64,000 bases of DNA from Aquabacterium fontiphilum. Lineage in GTDB: Bacteria; Pseudomonadota; Gammaproteobacteria; Burkholderiales; Burkholderiaceae_C. The stretch's first letter is position 1. Every line of letters starts with the position of its first letter. The translations under genes were made by a program, and so were the position numbers. Below the pieces are notes generated by a model, which saw only the letters and a list, made by a program, of their open reading frames with translations, was not told the origin of the DNA and made no database searches. The stretch lies in NCBI RefSeq assembly GCF_009909205.1, contig NZ_JAAAPN010000002.1, positions 1 through 64,000 on the forward strand. The letters are read 5' to 3'. Shown piece by piece: positions 57,540 to 64,000 of this stretch.

Positions 57540-58949
57540 ATGCAAGTGAACACCGAGATGCCTGCTGGCTCGTTCTGGGCCGACCTGCGCGCTGCCCTGC
57601 GCGGCACCAACGCCGACTACGCGCGCATCCCGCTCAAGCGCGCGGTGTTTCTGCTCGCCATTCCGATGATGCTGGAGCTGGTGCTGGAGTCGGCCTTCGC
57701 GGTGGTCGACATCTTTTTCGTCGCCCAGCTCGGTGCCTCGGCGGTGGCCACGGTGGGGCTGACCGAAACCTATCTGTTCTTGCTGTATTCGGTGGCCATC
57801 GGCCTGTCAATGGCGGTCACGGCCGTGGTGGCCCGGCGCGTGGGCGAGCAGCGGGGTGACGAGGCTGCCTTGTCGGCCGTGCAGGCCATCATCGTGGCGG
57901 TGGTTGTCTCGCTGCCAGTCACCGTCGCGGGCATCGTCTGGGCGCAGGATCTGTTGCGCCTCATGGGGGCGGATGCCTGGGCCATCGAACACGGCTACCG
58001 CTACACGCAGTGGATGCTGGGCGGCAACGCCGTCATCCTGCTGCTGTTCGTGATCAACGCGGTGTTCCGCGGTGCAGGCGATGCGGCCGCGGCCATGCGC
58101 GTGCTGTGGGTGGCCAATGCACTCAACATCGTGCTCGATCCCATCCTGATCTTTGGCTGGGGCCCCGTTCCTGCGATGGGCATCGAGGGTGCGGCGATTG
58201 CCACCAACATCGGGCGCGGCGTTGGGGTGCTGATGCAGCTGTGGATCCTGGCGCGCGGCAGCGAACACCTGCGCGTGCTGGTTCGGCACTTGCGGCCTGA
58301 CTTCGCCACGCTGGGGCAGATCGTGCGCACCTCGATGGGCGGCATCGGGCAGATGATTGTGGCGATGACGGCATGGATTTTCCTGATGCGCATCCTCGCC
58401 AGCGTGTCGACCGAGGCGGTCGCGGGCGCCACCATCGCGATGCGGGTCATGATGTTCACGCTGATGCCGGCCTGGGGCATGTCGAATGCGGCCGCCACGC
58501 TCGTGGGCCAGAACCTGGGCGCCGGCGAGCCGGATCGCGCCGAGGCCGCGGTGTGGCGCATCGGCTGGATGAACATGGTGTTCACCGTCGCCGTGTCCGT
58601 GGCCTTCTTCTTCTGGCACGACGCCATCATCCGGCTCTTCACGTCAGATCCGGCCGTGATCGCCATTGGCGGCGAGTGGTTGTCGATCCTGGCGTACTCC
58701 TACTTCGTCTACGGCTGGTGGATGGTGGCCGTGCAGGCCTTCAACGGCGCCGGCGACACGATGACGCCCACCTGGATCAACCTCGTCTTCTTCTGGCTGA
58801 TCCAGATTCCGCTGGCCTGGGCCCTGGCCTTGCCCATGGGCCTGGCCCACACCGGCGTGTTCTGGGGCGTGTTCGTTTCGGAGACCAGCGTGGGGCTGTT
58901 CACGCTGTGGTTGTTCACCCGTGGGCGGTGGAAGACGGCCAGGGTGTGA
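57540..58949 (+). CDS. MATE-family efflux transporter
   Basis: A 469-residue membrane protein with about 12 helices and the duplicated six-helix MATE halves. Recognisable stretches are IPMMLELVLESAFAVVDIFF, VATVGLTETYLF, FRGAGDAAAAMRVLW and AWGMSNAAATLVGQNLGAGE. It probably expels drugs or metabolites using Na+ or H+. The ATG 57540 (MQVNTEMP) was chosen; a GTG start at 57486 is possible. The gap before it contains a small palindrome GTAACG-CGA-CGTTAC at 57490-57504. It is bracketed by the two MaoC paralogues. Confidence 0.88.
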   Translation: MQVNTEMPAGSFWADLRAALRGTNADYARIPLKRAVFLLAIPMMLELVLESAFAVVDIFFVAQLGASAVATVGLTETYLFLLYSVAIGLSMAVTAVVARRVGEQRGDEAALSAVQAIIVAVVVSLPVTVAGIVWAQDLLRLMGADAWAIEHGYRYTQWMLGGNAVILLLFVINAVFRGAGDAAAAMRVLWVANALNIVLDPILIFGWGPVPAMGIEGAAIATNIGRGVGVLMQLWILARGSEHLRVLVRHLRPDFATLGQIVRTSMGGIGQMIVAMTAWIFLMRILASVSTEAVAGATIAMRVMMFTLMPAWGMSNAAATLVGQNLGAGEPDRAEAAVWRIGWMNMVFTVAVSVAFFFWHDAIIRLFTSDPAVIAIGGEWLSILAYSYFVYGWWMVAVQAFNGAGDTMTPTWINLVFFWLIQIPLAWALALPMGLAHTGVFWGVFVSETSVGLFTLWLFTRGRWKTARV

Positions 58950-58961
58950 GTGCGGCACATT

Positions 58962-59462
58962 TCAACTGGCGCCTGGCAGCAACTGGATGCGATGCGGTGC
59001 GATCCGTCGGTGCCGTAGCTTCTCGGCAGGGGCCAGCACCCGGGCCATCCCGGTCAGCACGGCTTCGCCGTGCTGGTTGATGACGCGACAGTCGAGCTCG
59101 ACACTGCGTTTGCCCTCCTCCTTCGCCACAACGGTCGCCGTGACGGTGAGCGTGTCGCCCACGTGCACAGGGCGCAGGAAGTGAAGGTCCTGGTGCAGAT
59201 AAATCGTCCCCGCGCCTGGGAAGCGGGTGCCCAGCAGCGCCGAGATGAGCGATGCGGCCCACATGCCATGCGCAATCACGCCATGAAATGGCGTGTGGCT
59301 GGCGTAGTCCGGGTCCAGGTGGGCCGGGTTGGTGTCGCCCGATACCGCGGCAAAGGCGAGGATGTCATCGGCCTGCAGCCTGCGTATCAGCGTCTGCTGC
59401 TGACCCAACTGCAGCTCGTCGTAGGTGAGGTTCTCGATCAGGTCCAGATCATGTGAATTCAT
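58962..59462 (-). CDS. MaoC-like (R)-hydratase/hotdog protein 2
   Basis: A 166-residue paralogue of the protein at 56799-57293: AFAAVSGDTNPAHLDPDY and GVIAHGMWAASLISALLG carry the same catalytic residues, and the first 20 residues are nearly the same. It is the last gene of the minus-strand run phaC-like, fabI-like, maoC2, and starts 16 bases after the fabI-like stop. (R)-hydratases give (R)-3-hydroxyacyl-CoA, the substrate of PHA synthases, so the operon logic is consistent. No difference in key residues from MaoC1 is apparent. Confidence 0.9.
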   Translation of the reverse strand: MNSHDLDLIENLTYDELQLGQQQTLIRRLQADDILAFAAVSGDTNPAHLDPDYASHTPFHGVIAHGMWAASLISALLGTRFPGAGTIYLHQDLHFLRPVHVGDTLTVTATVVAKEEGKRSVELDCRVINQHGEAVLTGMARVLAPAEKLRHRRIAPHRIQLLPGAS

Positions 59463-59477
59463 CCCATGTCCTCCAGT

Positions 59478-60263
59478 TCAGTCCACGGCGTGCACGCCGG
59501 CGTCCACATACAGGGTCTGGCCCGTCATGCCACTGGCGGCGTCCGAGCAGAGAAAGGCGCACAGCTGGCCGATCTCATTCAGTGTGACCAGACGCCCGAG
59601 AGGCGCCTTCGTGATGGCGTTGGCCATCAGCGTGTCGAAATGGTCGATGCCCGCAGCCGCGCGTGTGAGGATGGGGCCAGGCGAGACAGCGTGCACGCGC
59701 ACCTGCCTGGGGCCCAGCTCCAGCGCCAGATAACGAACCAAGGCCTCCAGCGCGGCTTTGACGGGCCCCATGAGCCCATAGTGCGGCACGGCCACCTCGG
59801 CGCCCAGATAGCTCATGGTCAGGATGGTGCCACCCCCCCTGGGCATGTGGGGTACGCACAGGCGTGCAAGCTCGGCCAGCGAATGGCATGAGATGTTCAT
59901 GGCCCGCGCAAAGCCCTCACGGCTGCTGTCAAGCACGGGCCCATGCAGATCGGCCAGCGGCGCCCAGGCGATCGAGTGAACGACGAAGTCCAGCCCCCCG
60001 AGCGCGTCCACGGCTTGGGATACGGACTGGGCGAGCGCGTCGTCTTGCTCAACATTGCAGTTGATCAGCGGGATGCCCAGCGGGTCGACCAGCTCGGCTA
60101 CCAGGGCGCGGGCCTTGTCGTTCAGACAGGTGGCGACCACCTTCGCGCCGGCGGCGTGCGCCGTGCGCGTGCAGCCCCAGGCAATGCTGTGTGCGTTGGC
60201 CAAACCGACCACCAAGCCCCGCTTGCCATGCAGGGACACCGCGGGTCTGGTCTCAATCAGCAT
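59478..60263 (-). CDS. FabI-like enoyl-ACP reductase
   Basis: A 261-residue short-chain dehydrogenase of the FabI group. The N-terminus GLVVGLANAHSIAWG (16-30) is the FabI coenzyme motif. The active-site residues Tyr152, Tyr162 and Lys169 (Tyr-x6-Lys in HYGLMGPVK) match E. coli FabI positions shifted by six. FabI reduces enoyl-ACP with NADH in fatty-acid synthesis. Here it is an operon partner of a PHA synthase, so it is probably a second, specialised copy. Its ATG overlaps the phaC-like stop by 11 bases. Confidence 0.86.
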   Translation of the reverse strand: MLIETRPAVSLHGKRGLVVGLANAHSIAWGCTRTAHAAGAKVVATCLNDKARALVAELVDPLGIPLINCNVEQDDALAQSVSQAVDALGGLDFVVHSIAWAPLADLHGPVLDSSREGFARAMNISCHSLAELARLCVPHMPRGGGTILTMSYLGAEVAVPHYGLMGPVKAALEALVRYLALELGPRQVRVHAVSPGPILTRAAAGIDHFDTLMANAITKAPLGRLVTLNEIGQLCAFLCSDAASGMTGQTLYVDAGVHAVD

Positions 60264-62079
60264 GGCGCACTTTCACATACTCGCCCGGTGCGGGTGCAAG
60301 CGTGTCGCGCATGGCAACCACACGGGCAGCCACCTCGCCGTCGCTGTGCTGCCGCAGCCAGTCGGCCATTGCGGGCCACCATGAGCCTTCGCAATGCGTG
60401 GCATCGGCAAGCCAGTGATCCGGTGCCAGCCAGGGCTGTCCTTGCGGCCGGTGGCCCCAAGCGTGACGGCGATGAGGGTGGCCGGGCTCGCTGACGATGC
60501 CGGCGTTGTGCCCGCCAGAAGCCAGGATGAACGTGGTGTCGGTATCGGTCAGCAGGGTGATTTTGTAGACCGATTTCCAGGGCGAGACGTGATCCTTTTC
60601 TGTGCCGACCACCAGCATGGGGCAGTGGATGTCGATCAGCGCCAGGCGCTCGCCCAGCGCGCGTGCATGCCCCGCGGCCAGAGCATTGCGCAGGAACAGC
60701 TCATGAAGGTACTCGCTGTGCATGCGGGCTGGCAGGCGGGTGGCATCGGCGTTCCAACTCATCAGATCCATGCCCTTGTCCTCTTCGCCTAGCAGGTAGC
60801 GGCGTGTCTGACGGGCCCAGATGAGATCCTGTGCATTCAGCAGCTGAAAGGCTGCCGCCATCTGTCGCCCCGATAGAAAGCCACGCTGTTGCATGTCGTG
60901 CTGCAGGTGATGCAGCTGATCAGGGTCGATGAACACGCCGAGGTCGCCGGGCTCCGAAAAGTCCGTCTGGGCGGCCAGCAGGGTCATGCTGGCCAGATCG
61001 GGCAGGTCGTCGAGCTTGATGCGCGTGTCCGGCTCGCGCCGCACGCCGGCCAGCAGGCAGGCTGCCATCGCGAGAAACGTGCCCCCCAGACAGTAGCCCA
61101 GGCTGTGCACGCGCGCGGCCCCGGTCAGTCGGCGGATGGCCGCCATGCTGTCGATCAGGCCTTGCCTCAGATAGTCGTCCATGCCCAGTTCACGATCATG
61201 TTCGTCCGGGTTGCGCCACGACAGCATGAAGACCGTGAAGCCTTGATCCCGAAGGTAGCGCACCATCGAGTTGTGCGGCGACAGGTCAAGGATGTAGTAC
61301 TTCATGATGCATGACGGCACAATCAGCAGCGGCTCGCTGACCACGGACGGCGTGCTGGGGGCGTACTGGATCAACTCGACCAGGTGGTTGCGCATGACCA
61401 CGTTGCCCGGCGTGGTGGCCACATCGCGTCCGACGATGTGGCTCAGCGGCGGCAGCGCGGGCGATGACATGGGCGCGGCGTGTTCCGGGTCACCTCGACG
61501 GCTCAGCGTGTGACGAAGCAGGGCCTGCAAGTCGGCCAGCCACAGTTGCATGCCCTTGAGACGGCTCATCCCCAGCGTCTCGACGTCCTTCATACCGATT
61601 TCCGGATTGCTCCACGGCCAGTTGGCTGGCGACGCCATGTCTATCCACTGGCGTGTCATGAAGGCCATGAGCTGCTGATGATGAGGCTGCATGCCCTCCA
61701 GCCGCGCCTGGGCCATCAACCGTTCGCTCCACTGGGCGTACTGCTCCTTCATTGTGTTGAAAGGCCATTGCTGCCAAGCGGGATGGGCAAAGCGGCTGTC
61801 GGACGTGGCGCGTGTTGCATCGGCCAGGAGTGGGATCCCAGGAGCCGACGCACTCGATGTGGCCGCGTTCATCCAGTTCTGCATGCCTGCCGCCCCCGAA
61901 GCCCAGTGCAGCCACCAATCCGTGGCGGCCAGTTGCGCCGCGGTTGGAGACAGGCCCCAGGACCACGACGTGGTCACACCTCTCCACCAAGGCTGCGCTT
62001 GTCGGTGCCAGGCGCGAACCAGGGCGAGCATGAGCCCCGGCAAGGGCGGCGGATGGATGTCGGGCGGTAACTGCGTCAT
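60253..62079 (-). CDS. Class I-like poly(3-hydroxyalkanoate) synthase
   Basis: A 608-residue PhaC-family alpha/beta hydrolase. The lipase-like box GYCLGG (328-333) supplies catalytic Cys330. VVGTEKDHVSPW (about 508-519) gives the Asp, and LASGGHNAGI (about 538-547) the His. WPFNTMKEQY and YYILDLSPHNSMVRYLRDQG are typical PhaC stretches. It polymerises hydroxyacyl-CoA to polyester. It heads a phaC-fabI-maoC2 operon with a perfect FNR box 88 bases upstream of its ATG. It is longer at the N-terminus than most and differs there from the main phaC, so it may be a second synthase. Confidence 0.86.
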   Translation of the reverse strand: MTQLPPDIHPPPLPGLMLALVRAWHRQAQPWWRGVTTSWSWGLSPTAAQLAATDWWLHWASGAAGMQNWMNAATSSASAPGIPLLADATRATSDSRFAHPAWQQWPFNTMKEQYAQWSERLMAQARLEGMQPHHQQLMAFMTRQWIDMASPANWPWSNPEIGMKDVETLGMSRLKGMQLWLADLQALLRHTLSRRGDPEHAAPMSSPALPPLSHIVGRDVATTPGNVVMRNHLVELIQYAPSTPSVVSEPLLIVPSCIMKYYILDLSPHNSMVRYLRDQGFTVFMLSWRNPDEHDRELGMDDYLRQGLIDSMAAIRRLTGAARVHSLGYCLGGTFLAMAACLLAGVRREPDTRIKLDDLPDLASMTLLAAQTDFSEPGDLGVFIDPDQLHHLQHDMQQRGFLSGRQMAAAFQLLNAQDLIWARQTRRYLLGEEDKGMDLMSWNADATRLPARMHSEYLHELFLRNALAAGHARALGERLALIDIHCPMLVVGTEKDHVSPWKSVYKITLLTDTDTTFILASGGHNAGIVSEPGHPHRRHAWGHRPQGQPWLAPDHWLADATHCEGSWWPAMADWLRQHSDGEVAARVVAMRDTLAPAPGEYVKVRHAD

Positions 62080-62166
62080 GGTCGGCTTTCCGTGGGTGAA
62101 CGGCCATGGGCAGTGTTCTGCTCGGTTTTGACACTTTCATGGCAAACCATGCGAGTCGAAGCGAGC

Positions 62167-62180
62167 TTGATCCGGATCAA
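62167..62180. promoter_or_regulatory. FNR/ANR-type box
   Basis: TTGATCCGGATCAA is a perfect 14-base match to the FNR/ANR consensus TTGAT-N4-ATCAA, in the 229-base gap between the phaC-like gene and the divergent 62309 gene. Either or both could be activated by oxygen limitation. The -10 elements on either side are not obvious. Confidence 0.75.
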
Positions 62181-62308
62181 CCTGTGCTGCACGGATGCCA
62201 GCAGATGCCCGGGAGGGACGCCGCTGTCACCAAACCGCAAAACTGCCCTTCCACCATCCGGCCATTCATGCACATACGTGAGCGGCGGCGGCCGGAGGAG
62301 GGACCTGG

Positions 62309-64000
62309 ATGCTCAAGGAAAAAGCTGTCGAGGAGTTGGGCTCAGCCTCCTTGCTCCTGCCTGCGCGTGTGAAGGCGGCGCTGGCAGCCAATGACCGGCT
62401 CAAGCTCTACCTGACGCTGCTGCAATCAACATGGCAGCAGGCACAGACTGGCAAGCCCCAGGGCATGAGCTTTGAAGCAGAGCTGCGCAAGGCGGGTTGC
62501 CCGGACGCGGCGATGCTCGACGCAATGGGTGAGCACGCCTATCTGGACGATGACCGTCTCATTGCCACTGGCCTGCAACAGGTCTTCAAGGGGCTCGCGC
62601 AGGACCTGCAGACCATGGCACGCCCCGTGGTGACGCAGTTGGAGGATGCAGTCGAGTCAGGGCAAGCGTCCTTCTCAGCGCGCTGTTCGCATTGGCTGAC
62701 CCGGCTGCAGGACCTGGCCGACGCGGACGAGCTCGCGCGCGATGCGTTGGCGGCGCTCACTCATGGCGAGCGCAAACGCGGCGATAGCCTGCACCTGCTG
62801 GTGATGGATCTGCACAAGCAGATCAATGCCTTGTCCCAGCAACTGTCGACCGAGCTCATCGACGGCGCGCATGTCTGGCAGATCCGGGAAGACGACCGGC
62901 CCTATGTCGAGGCCTTCATGCGCGGCCTTCATGAAACCGCCGCGCTCAAGTTTTCTCATCCAGGGCTGGACACGGCAGTGACCCGAGATGGCGACACGTT
63001 GCTGATCCAGAACGACATCGGGACCAATGATGCGCACGTGCTGGTCATTCAGGTGCGCGAGGATGCCATCGCGCTGACCTACTCCGACCTTCACCGTGGA
63101 CGTTTCGATTTCTTCAGGGCACTGCTGGAGGAGGTCGGCTTTCAATGGACGGTAGACCTGCCCCATGTCACAGAGGGCCTTAACGAGGGCAAGCCTTATC
63201 AGGTCGGCCACGCGCGTTTCCAGGCCCTGGAGGCAGCAGATCTGTGCGAAGCCCTCGCTGGACTGGGCGCGCGCATCGTGTTCGTGATCGACTGGAACCG
63301 CGCCCGCAAGCGCCTGATGCTGTTCGTGAGCAAGCCGGTTGCTGTCAGTCTGCTGCAAGCAGCTGCCCGTGAGCGGTATGGGCACATGGGCTGGTTGCTG
63401 GCTGGCGGCGAGGCGCTGGTCTACGACACCATGCAGCAATTCGATGACAAGCTATTTCGTATTGGCGAGCGGCTCGACACGGCATTGGGCGAAGCGGCGG
63501 CACAGCGCTTTCTGAGCCAGTTGCTGCGTACGGCCAGCGAGATGATGCAGCAGGACTTGCCCGTGGCTGTGGTGGCCGACGAGGCGCGGTTGCTGCTGTC
63601 GCGTGCGGTGCGTCAGCGCAGTGTCGAGTTCGATCTGCTGGCCGATCACGCCGCCACCATGCATGCGCTGGCCGAGTCGCTGGAGGTGGCCCTGGAGGCC
63701 TGGCTCACTGGCAGTGAGCCGGCAGACGTCGCGCGCATTGGCTCGCGGGCCAAGGAATGGGAGCGCCGCGCTGACGAGCTGCTGATCAAGGCGCGCAGCA
63801 GGCTGGACCGCCGGCCGGTACGCAGCGCCTTTGTCGACATGATGTCGCACGCAGACGATGTGGCTGATGCGCTGGAGGAAGCGCACTTCGTGCTGGAGCT
63901 CATCACCCAGACGGCAGTGAGTGTGCCCGAGCCCGTTCATGCCGAACTCAAGGCGCTGGCGCTGGCGACGCTGGGCGCCATGCAGGACTGGGTACGTGCC
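62309..64000 (+). CDS. Unrecognised long protein with PhoU/DUF47-like region, partial
   Basis: A frame open from ATG 62309 to the window end (564 codons, no stop). GGAGGAGGG stands 7-16 bases upstream. I do not recognise the first ~400 residues, which are mainly helical with a mixed alpha/beta patch (VLVIQVREDAIALTYSD at ~240, RIVFVIDWNRARKRL at ~325). Residues ~465-535 (EWERRADELLIKARSRLD, FVDMMSHADDVADALEE) look like the helical bundle of PhoU/DUF47 phosphate-regulator proteins. It diverges from the phaC-like operon across a FNR box. Several conserved acidic pairs (ERRAD, HADD) could bind metal. Function cannot be assigned. Confidence 0.72.
   Translation, partial: MLKEKAVEELGSASLLLPARVKAALAANDRLKLYLTLLQSTWQQAQTGKPQGMSFEAELRKAGCPDAAMLDAMGEHAYLDDDRLIATGLQQVFKGLAQDLQTMARPVVTQLEDAVESGQASFSARCSHWLTRLQDLADADELARDALAALTHGERKRGDSLHLLVMDLHKQINALSQQLSTELIDGAHVWQIREDDRPYVEAFMRGLHETAALKFSHPGLDTAVTRDGDTLLIQNDIGTNDAHVLVIQVREDAIALTYSDLHRGRFDFFRALLEEVGFQWTVDLPHVTEGLNEGKPYQVGHARFQALEAADLCEALAGLGARIVFVIDWNRARKRLMLFVSKPVAVSLLQAAARERYGHMGWLLAGGEALVYDTMQQFDDKLFRIGERLDTALGEAAAQRFLSQLLRTASEMMQQDLPVAVVADEARLLLSRAVRQRSVEFDLLADHAATMHALAESLEVALEAWLTGSEPADVARIGSRAKEWERRADELLIKARSRLDRRPVRSAFVDMMSHADDVADALEEAHFVLELITQTAVSVPEPVHAELKALALATLGAMQDWVRA

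Noticed and set aside
62076-62394. Short ORFs in the region between the phaC-like gene and the 62309 gene
   Set aside because: They overlap the FNR box, lack ribosome-binding sites and show no conserved features; the region is better read as a divergent promoter.

Overview
The window is a chromosomal stretch of a high-GC betaproteobacterium. Gene content (EpsD/EpsF/EpsG exopolysaccharide proteins, glnE divergent from a yhdP-like gene, EIIA-Man/HPr, class I PhaC-like synthase, Fpr, IspB, ProA) fits Burkholderiales, most like the Comamonadaceae/Leptothrix-Rubrivivax-Aquabacterium group. That placement is inferred from gene families; no rRNA is present. No insertion sequence, prophage or CRISPR array is visible, and no gene-free stretch exceeds about 250 bases.

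Layout. (1) 1-8316, plus strand: exopolysaccharide assembly genes. They are the end of gmd, a Wzy-like polymerase, GT2 and GT4 glycosyltransferases, a Wzx-like flippase, a GT11 fucosyltransferase and a secreted beta-helix protein. Together they suggest a fucose-containing polymer. (2) 8346-12593, minus strand: epsG, epsF and epsD (chain-length control and an exosortase-associated lipoprotein) plus a rhombosortase-like intramembrane protease. (3) 12600-25096: glnE, a giant YhdP/AsmA-like protein, a TlpA-like thioredoxin, a degenerate kinase/receiver protein, a lipoprotein, EIIA-Man and HPr without EI, a MetA/SphA-like outer-membrane protein and a chalcone-isomerase-like protein. (4) 25110-35454: M48 protease, LemA, QueC, Fpr, a DUF2061 protein behind a Fur-like site, a strictosidine-synthase/SMP-30-like protein, ProA, a YkgJ-like cysteine-cluster protein, a 42-residue peptide, a UbiH-family monooxygenase and IspB.

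(5) 35469-40903: tRNA-Pro(CGG) with a strong terminator, then a hipBA toxin-antitoxin pair behind an array of TTTCGG/CCGAAA sites. The hipA stop overlaps the start of a diheme cytochrome c gene, which overlaps a triheme cytochrome gene; an orphan sensor kinase follows. (6) 52186-40931, minus strand: a run of eleven genes centred on copper. It includes Cys/His-rich secreted proteins, a TolC-like lipoprotein, a multicopper oxidase, a cupredoxin, a DUF411 protein, a CPA2 antiporter behind a hairpin that can mask its ribosome-binding site, an Na/Pi symporter-like protein, an RsmB-like methyltransferase, a DUF2946 protein and an OprC/NosA-like TonB receptor. (7) 52242-57293: patatin-like phospholipase, a GDT1-type manganese exporter behind a yybP-ykoY Mn riboswitch, a zinc alcohol dehydrogenase, a CBS-DUF294 protein and a MaoC-like hydratase. 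(8) 57540-64000: a MATE exporter and the operon phaC-like/fabI-like/maoC2. This operon diverges from a long unrecognised gene that runs off the window, across an intergenic region holding a perfect FNR/ANR box.

The most distinctive parts are the FNR-linked PhaC/FabI/MaoC operon with its divergent uncharacterised gene, the copper run, the hipBA/cytochrome fusion operon, and an EpsG kinase with an apparent GspE/MshEN-like N-terminal domain.
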